Below, piece by piece: positions 8,672-16,461 of a stretch of 37,878 nt of DNA. Each line of letters starts with the position of its first letter. The first letter of the stretch is position 1. Source of the DNA: Competibacteraceae bacterium UBA6584. GTDB taxonomy: Bacteria; Pseudomonadota; Gammaproteobacteria; Competibacterales; Competibacteraceae. The stretch lies in assembly GCA_002433805.1 (NCBI GenBank), contig DJIW01000104.1, positions 1-37,878 on the forward strand, written 5' to 3'. Position numbers and translations under genes: made by a program. The notes under the pieces are model-generated. The model was not told where the DNA came from. It made no database searches and saw only the letters and a program-made list of their open reading frames with translations.

Positions 8672-8850
8672 GGCCGTAGCGGCGCGACATGGCCCCCGCG
8701 AGATTCCGCGTCGCGCCGCCGAAAAAGCGACTTCCGGTAGCGCATCACAAAAAGCATCCTACACTTTGAGCTAATGGGTACTGAGCAGGCTTGTGCCTGT
8801 CCAGCTTGGGTTTTCCAGCGAATCATTCTGATTTGGAAGCGACCCACGAC

Positions 8851-9942
8851 ATGCCGAGTCCGCCCCTCCCCCGCACCACGGCGACGCCAGACGCGCCGCT
8901 GGTGGGCCTCATCGCCAATCCGGTCTCCGCGCGCGACATCCGGCGCATCGTCGCCAACGCCAGCAACCTGCAACTCGCGGATCGGGTCAACATCGTGCTG
9001 CGCGCGCTCGCCACCCTGGCGGCCACCGGCGTAACACGGGTGCTGATGATGCCGGATCGGGCCGGTATCCGCGCCATGCTCTCGCGGCACTTGCAACGCG
9101 AACACAACCTGCAGCATGCGTTTCCCCAGGTCGAGTTTCTGGACCTGGAGCCGACCTCGACCGTGGACGATACGTTTCTGGCCGCCCGCTTGCTGCGCGA
9201 GGCCGGCGCGGCCGCGATCATCGTGCTCGGCGGCGACGGCACCCACCGCGCGGTGGTGCGCGAGCTGATCGCCGGGGCCGACAGTTCGACGGCGATTCCC
9301 ATTGCGGGTCTATCCACCGGCACCAACAACGCCTTTCCGGAACTGCGCGAATCGAGCGTCGTCGGCTTGGCGGTGGGGCTGTACGCCACCGGCCGCTTGA
9401 GCGCCGAGCAGGCGCTGGCGCCCAATAAATTGCTCGACGTATCCATTCAAAGCGGCGACGGCATCAGGCGCGACATCGCGCTGGTCGATGCCGCGATTTC
9501 GACCGACCGCTACATCGGCGCGCGCGCCTTGTGGAAACCGGAAGGCTTGCACAGCGTGTTTTTGACCTTCGCCGAACCGCACGCTATCGGCTTGTCGTCT
9601 ATCGGCGGCTTGCTCGCCCCGATCGCGCGCGATGCGCCCGGCGGTCTGGCGGTGCGGCTCGCCGCTGATCCGGCGCGCCGCCAATTCGGCTTGCTGGCCC
9701 CCATCGCGCCCGGTATGGCGCGCGAGATCGGCATCGAACAGTTCGAGCCGATGCCCGCCGGCCGACCGTTCGCAGTCGACCTGGACGCCGGGGTGGTCGC
9801 GCTCGACGGCGAGCGCGAGCTGACCTTCAAGTCCGGCGAGCGCGTGACGGTCACCTTGCGCGAAAACGCCTTTCGCACGGTGGACATCGCCCGCTGCATG
9901 CGCGTTGCGGCGACGGCCGGCCTGTTCCGCCTTTGTTCCTGA
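8851..9942 (+). CDS. acoX: acetoin catabolism protein AcoX (ATP-NAD kinase-like)
   Basis: A 363-residue member of the AcoX group, which carries an NAD-kinase/diacylglycerol-kinase-like fold and often precedes acoA in acetoin dehydrogenase operons; its precise activity is unknown. The kinase-type signature GGDGTHR is present in IIVLGGDGTHRAVVREL (about 128-144), with LIANPVSARDIRRIV near the N-terminus and the GLSTGTNNAFP loop after it. The ATG at 8851 fits the family N-terminus; the frame is open from 8791, but that extension is not conserved-looking. It lies 18 bases before acoA, behind a GGAG ribosome site, so it is cotranscribed with it. Its presence is what favours acetoin over other 2-oxoacid-type E1 substrates for acoAB. 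Confidence 0.9.
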   Translation: MPSPPLPRTTATPDAPLVGLIANPVSARDIRRIVANASNLQLADRVNIVLRALATLAATGVTRVLMMPDRAGIRAMLSRHLQREHNLQHAFPQVEFLDLEPTSTVDDTFLAARLLREAGAAAIIVLGGDGTHRAVVRELIAGADSSTAIPIAGLSTGTNNAFPELRESSVVGLAVGLYATGRLSAEQALAPNKLLDVSIQSGDGIRRDIALVDAAISTDRYIGARALWKPEGLHSVFLTFAEPHAIGLSSIGGLLAPIARDAPGGLAVRLAADPARRQFGLLAPIAPGMAREIGIEQFEPMPAGRPFAVDLDAGVVALDGERELTFKSGERVTVTLRENAFRTVDIARCMRVAATAGLFRLCS

Positions 9943-9960
9943 CCACCCGAGGAGACGCCC

Positions 9961-10962
9961 ATGCCCGATAACAACCCTTTTCCGCTGCCGAAAGACGAGC
10001 TGCTGGACGCTTATCGGCGGATGCGCACCATCCGCGAGTTCGAGGAGCGGCTGCACGTGGACTTCGCGCGCGGCGATATTCCCGGTTTCGTCCATCTCTA
10101 CGCCGGCGAAGAAGCCGCGGCGGTCGGCATCATGAAACACTTGTGGGACGGCGATCACATCGCCTCGACCCATCGCGGCCACGGCCACTGTATCGCCAAG
10201 GGGGTGGATGTGGTGGCGATGATGAAAGAAATCTACGGCAAGAAAGGCGGCGCTTGCGAAGGCAAGGGCGGCTCGATGCACATCGCCGACCTCTCCAAGG
10301 GCATGATGGGCGCGAACGGCATTCTGGGCGCCGGCGCGCCGCTGGTGTGCGGCGCGGCGCTGGCCGCCAAATACCGCGCCAAGCAGAAAGGCGGGCCGAG
10401 CGACGTGGCGATCAGCTTCGTCGGCGACGGCGCGAGCAACCAGGGCACTTTTTTGGAGAGCCTGAATCTGGCGGCGGTCTGGAATCTGCCGGCGATTTTT
10501 GTGGTCGAGAACAACGGCTACGCCGAATCCACCGCTCGCGACTACGGCACCGCCGTCGACAGCTACGTGGATCGCGCCGCCGGTTTCGGCCTGCCCGGCA
10601 TCACGGTGGACGGCACCGATTTCTTCGCCGTTTACGAAGCCGCCGGCGAGGTGATCCGCCGGGCGCGCGAAGGCGGCGGCCCCTCCCTGCTCGAATGCAA
10701 GATGGTTCGGTTCCACGGACATTTCGAAGGCGACGCGCAAACCTACCGCGCCAAGGGCGAACTCGAAGACATCCGCGCCAACCGCGATTGCCTGCAACGC
10801 TTCACCCAGGCCATCCTCGGGGCCAAGGCGGTCAGCGAAGCGGAATTGCAAGCCATCGACCGCGATGTGCTCGGCTTGATCGAACGCGCGGTCGCCGAGG
10901 CCAAAGCCGCGCCGCCGCCCGACGCCGCCGATCTCACGACCGACGTTTACGTCCGTTACTGA
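9961..10962 (+). CDS. acoA: acetoin:DCPIP oxidoreductase (E1) alpha subunit
   Basis: A 333-residue thiamin diphosphate-dependent E1 alpha subunit. With AcoB it cleaves acetoin into acetaldehyde and an acetyl group that passes to the lipoyl arm of AcoC. It has the N-terminal YRRMRTIREFEERL helix, HLYAGEEAAAVG, the STHRGHGHCIAKG substrate loop, GGSMHIAD, and the thiamin diphosphate motif starting GDGASNQG and ending VENNGY (about 158-190). Length is normal for the family. GGAG lies just upstream of the start. The spacing to acoB is 31 bases. Family assignment is firm; acetoin as substrate is inferred from acoX and the hydrolase-type AcoC. Confidence 0.93.
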   Translation: MPDNNPFPLPKDELLDAYRRMRTIREFEERLHVDFARGDIPGFVHLYAGEEAAAVGIMKHLWDGDHIASTHRGHGHCIAKGVDVVAMMKEIYGKKGGACEGKGGSMHIADLSKGMMGANGILGAGAPLVCGAALAAKYRAKQKGGPSDVAISFVGDGASNQGTFLESLNLAAVWNLPAIFVVENNGYAESTARDYGTAVDSYVDRAAGFGLPGITVDGTDFFAVYEAAGEVIRRAREGGGPSLLECKMVRFHGHFEGDAQTYRAKGELEDIRANRDCLQRFTQAILGAKAVSEAELQAIDRDVLGLIERAVAEAKAAPPPDAADLTTDVYVRY

Positions 10963-10993
10963 ACCGCACCCCGCACTCGCGAAGGAGATCGAA

Positions 10994-12010
10994 ATGGCAC
11001 GCAAGATCAGCATGAAAATGGCGATCAACGAAGCGATCGATCAGGAGATGACGCGCGATCCGACCGTCATCATGATGGGCGAGGACATCGTGGGCGGAGC
11101 CGGCGGCGAGGGCGAAAAAGACGCCTGGGGCGGCGTGCTCGGGGTGACCAAGGGTTTGTACGCCAAGCACCCCGACAAACTGCTGGATACCCCGCTGTCC
11201 GAAAGCGCCTATATCGGCGCGGCCATCGGCGCGGCGGCCAGCGGCATGCGGCCCATCGCCGAGCTGATGTTCATCGATTTCATGGGCGTCTGCTTCGACC
11301 AGATCTTCAATCAGGCGGCGAAATTCCGCTATATGTTCGGCGGCAAGGCGGAAACGCCGGTGGTGATCCGGGCGATGGTCGGCGCGGGCTTCCGGGCGGC
11401 GGCCCAACACTCGCAGATGCTGACGCCGATTTTCACCCACATTCCCGGCTTGAAAGTGGTGTGCCCCAGCACGCCCTACGACACCAAGGGCCTGTTGATC
11501 CAGAGCATTCGCGACAACGATCCGGTGATCTTTTGCGAGCACAAAAACCTCTACGGTTTCGAGGGCGACGTGCCGGAAAAAAGCTACACGGTGCCGTTGG
11601 GCGAAGCGAACGTGCCGCGCGAAGGCAAGGATGTCACCATCGTCGCCTACGGGTTGATGGCGCACCGCGCGCTCGAAGCGGCGGATTTGCTGGCGAAAGA
11701 CGGGATCGAGGCCGAGGTGATCGACCTGCGCACCCTCTCGCCGCTCGATATGGACACGGTGTTGGAAAGCGTGGAAAAAACCGGGCGCTTGGTCTGCGTC
11801 GATGAAGCCAATCCGCGCTGCAACATTGCGACTGACGTTTCGGCGCAGGTGGCGATGAACGCCTTCGGCGCGCTGAAGGCCCAGATTGAAATGGTCGCGC
11901 CGCCGCATGTGCCGGTGCCGTTCTCGCCGGTGCTGGAGGATCTGTATATCCCCAGCGGCGCGCAAATCGCCGACGCCGCGCGGCGCACCTTGGCCAAGGG
12001 GAAGACGTGA
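10994..12010 (+). CDS. acoB: acetoin:DCPIP oxidoreductase (E1) beta subunit
   Basis: A 338-residue transketolase-like beta subunit. It shows KISMKMAINEAIDQEM at the N-terminus, MMGEDIVGGAGGEGEKDAWGG with the glutamate that activates thiamin diphosphate (about 30-50), SESAYIGAAIGAAASGMRPIAELMFIDF, RAMVGAGFRAAAQHSQ, and the C-terminal transketolase domain with VIDLRTLSPLDMDTVLESV. A GAAGGAGAT ribosome site precedes the ATG. The stop overlaps the acoC start (TGATG), indicating translational coupling. It forms the heterotetrameric E1 with AcoA. Confidence 0.93.
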   Translation: MARKISMKMAINEAIDQEMTRDPTVIMMGEDIVGGAGGEGEKDAWGGVLGVTKGLYAKHPDKLLDTPLSESAYIGAAIGAAASGMRPIAELMFIDFMGVCFDQIFNQAAKFRYMFGGKAETPVVIRAMVGAGFRAAAQHSQMLTPIFTHIPGLKVVCPSTPYDTKGLLIQSIRDNDPVIFCEHKNLYGFEGDVPEKSYTVPLGEANVPREGKDVTIVAYGLMAHRALEAADLLAKDGIEAEVIDLRTLSPLDMDTVLESVEKTGRLVCVDEANPRCNIATDVSAQVAMNAFGALKAQIEMVAPPHVPVPFSPVLEDLYIPSGAQIADAARRTLAKGKT

Positions 12011-13125
12011 TGGCGGGCCAGATCACCCCCATCGTGATGCCCAAGTGGGGCCTGTCGATGCGGGAAGGCGCCGTCAATGCGTGGCTGGTCGAGGAAGGCG
12101 CGACCATTGAGGTCGGAATGCCGATCCTCGATGTGGAGACCGACAAACTCGCCAGCGCGGTGGAAGCCGCCGACGCCGGATTGCTGCGCCGGCGCATCGC
12201 CCAGGCGGGCGAGGTGTTGCCGGTCAAGGCGCTGCTGGGGGTGATGGCTCCAATCGAGGTCAGCGACGCCGAAATCGACGCCTACGTGGCGGCTTATGTG
12301 GTGCCCGCCGCCAGCGAGGGCGAGGAAGAAGCGGGCTCGATCTTCCAAACCCTCACGGTGGACGGCATCGGCGTGCGCTACGCCCGGCGCGGTCCCGAAA
12401 CCGGCACGCCGGTACTGTTCATCCACGGTTTCGGCGGCGATCTCGATAACTGGCTGTTCAACATCGACGCCGCCGCCGAGCGTTCGCCGGTGATCGTGTT
12501 CGATCTGCCCGGTCACGGCCAGAGCGATGTCAAACTGCCGGGGGCGACGTTGGAAGCGCTGGCCGCCTTCGTCCTGCATTTCCTCGACGCCCTCGACGTC
12601 AAGACGGCGCACGCGGTCGGGCATTCGCTGGGCGGGGCCATCGCCGCGCAAATGGCGAGCGACGCGCCCGAGCGGATCGCCAGCATCGCGCTCATCAGCC
12701 CGGCCGGCTTCGGCGCGGACATCAACGCCGGCTACACCGAAGGCTTCGTCGCGGCGCAATCGCGCCGCGAGCTGAAGCCGGTGCTGGAGCAGCTGTTCGC
12801 CGACCCTGCCTCGGTGAGCCGGCAGATGATCGACGATTTGTTGAAGTACAAGCGCATGGATGGCGTCGAGCCGCTGCTGGCCGAACTCGGCGCGGCGCTG
12901 TTCAAGGACGGCCGCCAGACGGCGCGAACCGTCGATGCGCTCGCCGCGAGCGGCAAGCCGGTGCTGGTGATCTGGGGCCGCGACGACCGGGTGATTCCAT
13001 CGGCGCATGCCGCCAGCGCGCCGGCCGGCGCGACCGTCAAGCTCCTCGACGGAGCCGGTCACATGGCGATGCTGGAAAAAGCCCACGAGGTAAATGGCGC
13101 CATCAGAGAGTTTGTAGGCGGCTGA
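12010..13125 (+). CDS. acoC: acetoin dehydrogenase E2: lipoyl domain fused to alpha/beta hydrolase
   Basis: A 371-residue AcoC-type E2. The N-terminal lipoyl domain (about 1-80) starts MAGQITPIVMPKWGLSM and carries the lipoylated lysine in VETDKLASA. An alpha/beta hydrolase domain takes the place of the usual acyltransferase domain: oxyanion loop HGFGGDLDNW, nucleophile elbow GHSLGG, acid residue in WGRDDRVI, and catalytic His in GAGHMAM, so the triad looks complete. It receives the acetyl group from AcoAB and passes it to CoA. No dihydrolipoamide dehydrogenase (acoL) follows, so E3 must come from elsewhere. The start is the ATG overlapping the acoB stop; a GTG one codon upstream is also in frame. 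Confidence 0.92.
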   Translation: MAGQITPIVMPKWGLSMREGAVNAWLVEEGATIEVGMPILDVETDKLASAVEAADAGLLRRRIAQAGEVLPVKALLGVMAPIEVSDAEIDAYVAAYVVPAASEGEEEAGSIFQTLTVDGIGVRYARRGPETGTPVLFIHGFGGDLDNWLFNIDAAAERSPVIVFDLPGHGQSDVKLPGATLEALAAFVLHFLDALDVKTAHAVGHSLGGAIAAQMASDAPERIASIALISPAGFGADINAGYTEGFVAAQSRRELKPVLEQLFADPASVSRQMIDDLLKYKRMDGVEPLLAELGAALFKDGRQTARTVDALAASGKPVLVIWGRDDRVIPSAHAASAPAGATVKLLDGAGHMAMLEKAHEVNGAIREFVGG

Positions 13126-13158
13126 GCGTTTGATGGTTACACCCTGTTTCCCCACTTA

Positions 13159-13190
13159 GCGCATGGCGAGTTCAAGCGGCCGCCATGCGC
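13159..13190 (+). promoter_or_regulatory. perfect 10-bp hairpin upstream of thiamine-binding gene
   Basis: GCGCATGGCG (13159-13168) and CGCCATGCGC (13181-13190) pair perfectly around a 12-base loop. The element lies between acoC and the next gene, ending 18 bases before the start at 13209 and just before its TGGAGG ribosome site. It has no T-run. It could separate expression of the two genes. It lacks the conserved segments of a TPP riboswitch. Confidence 0.45.
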
Positions 13191-13208
13191 GTTGACCTGG
13201 AGGCCGGC

Positions 13209-13517
13209 ATGGTTTTGCTCGAATTTCAAATGGCGCCGCACACCGCCGAGGAAGGCGTCAGCCAGCCTGTGGCGCAGATTCTCGATATCGTCGATAAAAG
13301 CGGCATCCCCTACCAACTCACGCCCATGGGCACCATTCTTGAAGGCGAATGGGACGAGGTGATGGCGGTAGTGAGCCGCTGTTTCAAGCATCTGGCCGAA
13401 CGCCACAGCCGCATCGGCGCGCATATCAAAATCGATTATCGCGCCGGCCCGGCCGGGCGTCTGAAAAGCAAGATAACCTCGGTCGAGAACAAGCTCGGCC
13501 GCAAGCTCTCGACCTGA
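13209..13517 (+). CDS. MTH1187 family thiamine-binding protein
   Basis: A 102-residue small ferredoxin-like-fold protein of the MTH1187/YkoF-related (DUF77) family, which binds thiamine-type ligands. Visible features are EFQMAPHTAEEGVSQPVAQILDIVDKSG, the YQLTPMGTILEGEWDEVMAVV segment and the C-terminal GRLKSKITSVENKLGRKL. I place the start at 13209 because TGGAGG sits just upstream and the protein then begins MVLLEFQM as family members do; the ATG at 13185 falls within the hairpin stem. Standing directly behind acoXABC, whose E1 needs thiamin diphosphate, it may help supply or sense the cofactor. That role is inference. Confidence 0.85.
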   Translation: MVLLEFQMAPHTAEEGVSQPVAQILDIVDKSGIPYQLTPMGTILEGEWDEVMAVVSRCFKHLAERHSRIGAHIKIDYRAGPAGRLKSKITSVENKLGRKLST

Positions 13518-13568
13518 AGCGCAGCGCCACAAAGCAAGCTTTTCGGTCGCCATCCAACAGCTCGCCAC

Positions 13569-13599
13569 AGACCGCGCCGGCTCCGAAACCGCGCGGTCT
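13569..13599 (+). terminator. inverted repeat after the thiamine-binding gene
   Basis: AGACCGCGC (13569-13577) and GCGCGGTCT (13591-13599) form a perfect 9-bp stem with a 13-base loop. It lies 52 bases past the stop codon. Only TT follows the stem, so intrinsic termination would be weak. Confidence 0.35.
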
Positions 13600-13708
13600 T
13601 CGCCCGCCCCCTCTTGATCCTTTCCGCTCCTATTGCCAGCCCCCGCCTTCAGCGGCCCAACATGAAGATCCGCCTGGTTCAGGTACTGTAACGGCCTGGC
13701 ACAGTATC

Positions 13709-13727
13709 CGTGACACTCCGTGTAACG
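13709..13727. promoter_or_regulatory. candidate activator (AcoR-like) binding site
   Basis: CGTGACAC (13709-13716), a TCC spacer, then GTGTAACG (13720-13727): an 8-bp inverted repeat with one mismatch. The half-site resembles the TGT/ACA-type dyads bound by AcoR-family activators. It sits about 115 bases upstream of the sigma-54-like element at 13841, a normal enhancer distance. A related TGTAACG occurs at 13687-13693. The link to the activator at 34496 is inference. Confidence 0.3.
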
Positions 13728-13840
13728 ATTATTTCGCGAACTTCGCGCGCGGGCCGCGACACACCGCTTTCAAGCGCTTTTTCTCCATTTTTAATCGTGA
13801 TCTAACAAACGCTTAAAAAATCTTCGGTCAAGCGCTCTTT

Positions 13841-13857
13841 TTGGCGCGCTTGTTGAT
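13841..13857 (+). promoter_or_regulatory. candidate sigma-54 (-24/-12) promoter
   Basis: TTGGCGCGCTTGTTGAT matches the sigma-54 pattern TTGGCACG-N4-TTGCT with one change in each box: G for A in the -24 box and A for C in the -12 box. The spacing is exact. The -12 GC to GA change weakens it. It would give an mRNA leader of roughly 165 bases before the start at 14034. Confidence 0.3.
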
Positions 13858-13989
13858 ACCACTCCCCTCAAGCCGGCGCGGGCGTACCCGCCAAACGACC
13901 GGCTGCCTATAAAACGATTGCCGGGCGCTTCGGGCATCACCGACCGAAACCGCTCCAAAGGCAACGCTCCGCCACCGGCGGAGACACGA

Positions 13990-14007
13990 CGCGGATCGCG
14001 ATCCGCG
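13990..14007. promoter_or_regulatory. 18-base perfect palindrome before the alcohol dehydrogenase
   Basis: CGCGGATCGCGATCCGCG is perfectly self-complementary. It ends 13 bases before the AAGAGGAGG ribosome site and 26 bases before the start codon. As DNA it could be a repressor operator; as RNA it has no loop beyond its own centre and would form a weaker hairpin. Confidence 0.45.
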
Positions 14008-14033
14008 CCCGTAACCCTAAGAGGAGGTTCACC

Positions 14034-15293
14034 GTGGAAGCTCACAAACTTTGGCAGTTCCCGATTAAGGAATTTCACCGCATCCCGCGCGGCTTGCTCG
14101 GCCCTGGCGCTTACGAAATGATCGGCGTCGAAGCCAACAAACTCGGTTTCAAGCGCTGCCTGGTCTCGACATCCGGCCTGCGCGGCACCGGCATCGTCGA
14201 AGACATCGTCGGTAAGATCAAATACCGCGACATCGGCGTGGTGCTCTATGACAAGGTGGAATCCAATCCCAAGGATTACAACGTCATGGACATGGCCGAC
14301 CTGTACACTCGCGAAAAGTGCGACAGCTTCATCTCCATCGGCGGCGGCAGCGTGACCGACGCCACCAAGGGCGCGCGGATCGTGGTCTCCCACGACGGGC
14401 GCAACGTCAACGAATTCGACGGCTTCAACAAGTCCGACAACCCCAACAACCCGCCGCACATCGCGGTCAACACCACCGCCGGCACCGGCTCCGAGACCAG
14501 TTGGGCCTATGTGATCACCGACACCACCTCGGAAAAAGCCCCTTACAAATGGCTCGGCATGGACGAAAACGTGCCGGTGACGCTGAGCATCAACGATCCG
14601 GTGCTGCATTTCTCGATGCCGCCCGACTTGACCGCCTTCTGCGGCTTCGACGTGCTGGCCCACGCCTCCGAGCCCTACGTCTCCCGCATCGACTTCATCC
14701 CGAGCCTGGGCAGCGCGCTTCTGGGCGTCGAACTGGTGGCGCAAAACCTGCGGCGCGCGGTCTACGAGCCGCTGAACTACGAAGCCCGCCTCAACATGAT
14801 GTACGCCTCCTACATCTCGGCGCAGGCGTTCAACAGCGGCGGCCTCGGCATCATCCACTCGATTTCCCACGCGGTCAGCGCTTTCTACGACTCGCATCAC
14901 GGCCTGAACAACGCGGTCGCCCTGCCCCGGGTCTGGGAATTCAACATGCCAACCAACTACAAGCGCTTCCGCGACATCGCCAGGGCGATGGGCGAAAACG
15001 TGGACGGCCTGTCGGATGTCTCCGCCGCCGAGCGGGCGATTGAAGCGGCGATCCGTCTGAGCAAGGACGTGCAGATCCCCGCCAACTTCACCAGCGTCGG
15101 CGACTACAGCAAGTCGCAGATGGGCAAGGGCCGCTACGCCGAAAGCGGGGGAAAGATCACCGGCGACGACCGCGACGTGGACCGCATCACCAAGCATGTG
15201 CTGGGAGACGGCTCGACGCCGGGCAACCCCCGCGATTGCAGCTACGAGTCCGTGGCCCCGGTGGTCCGCCATAGCTTGACTGGCACCTACTAA
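14034..15293 (+). CDS. iron-containing alcohol dehydrogenase, NDMA-dependent methanol dehydrogenase type
   Basis: A 419-residue group III (Fe-type) alcohol dehydrogenase very close in pattern to the NDMA-dependent methanol dehydrogenase (Mno/Mdo) of actinomycetes. These enzymes keep NAD(H) bound and need an external acceptor, for which mycofactocin is the physiological candidate. Visible features are GGGSVTDATKG (NAD site, about 103-113), NTTAGTGSETSW, and the metal-binding set around FDVLAHASEPY and HSISHAVSAFYDSHHGLNNA. The start is GTG at 14034 behind an AAGAGGAGG ribosome site. It opens a same-strand series with MoxR and VWA genes and lies near the mycofactocin genes, supporting cofactor dependence. 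The alcohol substrate cannot be read from sequence; methanol, ethanol or longer primary alcohols are possible. Confidence 0.93.
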   Translation: MEAHKLWQFPIKEFHRIPRGLLGPGAYEMIGVEANKLGFKRCLVSTSGLRGTGIVEDIVGKIKYRDIGVVLYDKVESNPKDYNVMDMADLYTREKCDSFISIGGGSVTDATKGARIVVSHDGRNVNEFDGFNKSDNPNNPPHIAVNTTAGTGSETSWAYVITDTTSEKAPYKWLGMDENVPVTLSINDPVLHFSMPPDLTAFCGFDVLAHASEPYVSRIDFIPSLGSALLGVELVAQNLRRAVYEPLNYEARLNMMYASYISAQAFNSGGLGIIHSISHAVSAFYDSHHGLNNAVALPRVWEFNMPTNYKRFRDIARAMGENVDGLSDVSAAERAIEAAIRLSKDVQIPANFTSVGDYSKSQMGKGRYAESGGKITGDDRDVDRITKHVLGDGSTPGNPRDCSYESVAPVVRHSLTGTY

Positions 15294-15346
15294 ACTTAGG
15301 TTGCCATCGGCAAAGGTCCTTCCACCGAGCGTTTCCCTGAAGGCTC

Positions 15347-15373
15347 GGCCCGCCGGTCATCCGCCGGCGGGTC
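15347..15373 (+). promoter_or_regulatory. intercistronic hairpin after the alcohol dehydrogenase
   Basis: GGCCCGCCGG (15347-15356) pairs with CCGGCGGGTC (15364-15373) through ten base pairs, one of them G-U, around a 7-base loop. It lies 54 bases past the dehydrogenase stop and 17 bases before the MoxR start. There is no T-run. Such an element could hold the upstream message stable or partly terminate, giving more dehydrogenase than MoxR. Confidence 0.4.
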
Positions 15374-15390
15374 CGGCCCGGAGTCGGCGC

Positions 15391-16461
15391 ATGTTCGAAT
15401 CCATCGAGCACACCATCGCGCGCCTGCGCGAACAGCAGTACATCTGCGACCGCAAACTGGCGACCGTCGCCTTTTTGGCCCTGCAAATGCAAAAGCCGAT
15501 CCTGATCGAAGGGCCGGCCGGCGTGGGCAAGACCGAACTGGCCAAGGTGGTGTCCGCCGCGCTGGGGCGCTCCCTGATCCGGCTGCAATGTTACGGCGGG
15601 CTGGACGAAGCCCACGCCCTGTACGAGTGGGAATACGGCAAGCAACTGCTCTACACCCAAATCCTGCGCGACAAGATCGGCGGGTTGTTCGAGGGGATCG
15701 ACGGCTTGCGCGAGGCGGTCGCGCGCCTGGACCTGCACGAAGACGTGTTCTTTTCTGAACGCTTTCTGGTGCGCCGGCCCATCCTCCAAGCCATCGACTC
15801 GCCCGATCCGGTGGTGCTTTTGATCGACGAACTCGACCGCGCCGAGGAGCAGTTCGAGGCCTTCCTGCTGGAAGTGCTGAGCGATTTTCAGGTCACGGTG
15901 CCGGAAATAGGCACGGTCAAGGCCAAGACCATCCCTTACGTCATCATCACCAGCAACAACACCCGCGATTTGAGCGACGCCCTCAAGCGCCGCTGCCTGC
16001 ACCTGTTTATCGACTACCCGGACGAAGGGCGCGAGCTGGAAATCGTCCGCCTCAAGGTCCCGGCGCTGCGCGAACTGCTGGCGGCGCAGGTGGTCGCGGT
16101 GATCCGCCGCTTGCGCGCCCTGGATTTGCGCAAGGCCCCCAGCATCAGCGAGACGCTGGATTGGGCGCGGGCGCTGGTACTGCTGGACGCCGACGCGCTG
16201 ACCCCGGAATTGCTGGATGAAACGCTGCATTTGCTGGTCAAGTACGAGCGCGACACCCAGCGGGTCAACGAGCAGTTAGCCTGGATCGCCGAACCGATTC
16301 AGGCGCAGCCTCAATCCATGAGTTCCGAGGCGGCTTTGACGCCGCCGCAACGCCCGGCCGAACCGGATACGAATTTTTTGGAACAGCGCCGGCAGGAACA
16401 CGCCGCCCGCTACTTCACCAACTATCGCGGCCGCACCGACGGCCGCACCGGCGGAGCCTGA
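15391..16461 (+). CDS. MoxR-family AAA+ ATPase
   Basis: A 356-residue MoxR-type ATPase. Walker A is GPAGVGKTELAK (about 41-52), Walker B is VVLLIDELDRAEEQ, sensor I is ITSNNTRDLSDALKRRCL with the arginine finger, and a helical lid follows. Start at ATG 15391; the frame is open from 15301, but the extension overlaps the intercistronic hairpin. The last 60 or so residues (QAQPQSMSSEAAL onward) are Pro/Gln-rich and look disordered. The stop overlaps the VWA gene (TGATG). MoxR/VWA pairs act as chaperones that insert metal or cofactor or mature oxidoreductases; here the adjacent Fe-dependent alcohol dehydrogenase is the obvious client. That pairing is inference from context. Confidence 0.9.
   Translation: MFESIEHTIARLREQQYICDRKLATVAFLALQMQKPILIEGPAGVGKTELAKVVSAALGRSLIRLQCYGGLDEAHALYEWEYGKQLLYTQILRDKIGGLFEGIDGLREAVARLDLHEDVFFSERFLVRRPILQAIDSPDPVVLLIDELDRAEEQFEAFLLEVLSDFQVTVPEIGTVKAKTIPYVIITSNNTRDLSDALKRRCLHLFIDYPDEGRELEIVRLKVPALRELLAAQVVAVIRRLRALDLRKAPSISETLDWARALVLLDADALTPELLDETLHLLVKYERDTQRVNEQLAWIAEPIQAQPQSMSSEAALTPPQRPAEPDTNFLEQRRQEHAARYFTNYRGRTDGRTGGA

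Larger units (their letters stand above)
13518..14033. other. 516-base regulatory gap upstream of the alcohol dehydrogenase
   Basis: No convincing gene lies here. It holds, in order: an inverted repeat at 13569-13599 that may end the upstream transcript; an AcoR-like inverted repeat at 13709-13727; a near-consensus sigma-54 promoter at 13841-13857; and an 18-base palindrome at 13990-14007. A frame continuing to 13816 is a shadow of the thiamine-binding gene's reading. The region looks like a dedicated promoter for the operon that begins at 14034. Confidence 0.6.

Noticed and set aside
8776..8790. A GG-N10-GC sigma-54-like match upstream of acoX
   Set aside because: Only the invariant GG and GC fit; both boxes are otherwise poor (GGGTAC and AGGC), so it is no better than chance.
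13126..13208. A TPP riboswitch before the thiamine-binding gene
   Set aside because: The conserved CTGAGA and ACC-TGAT segments of the THI element are absent; only a simple hairpin is present.
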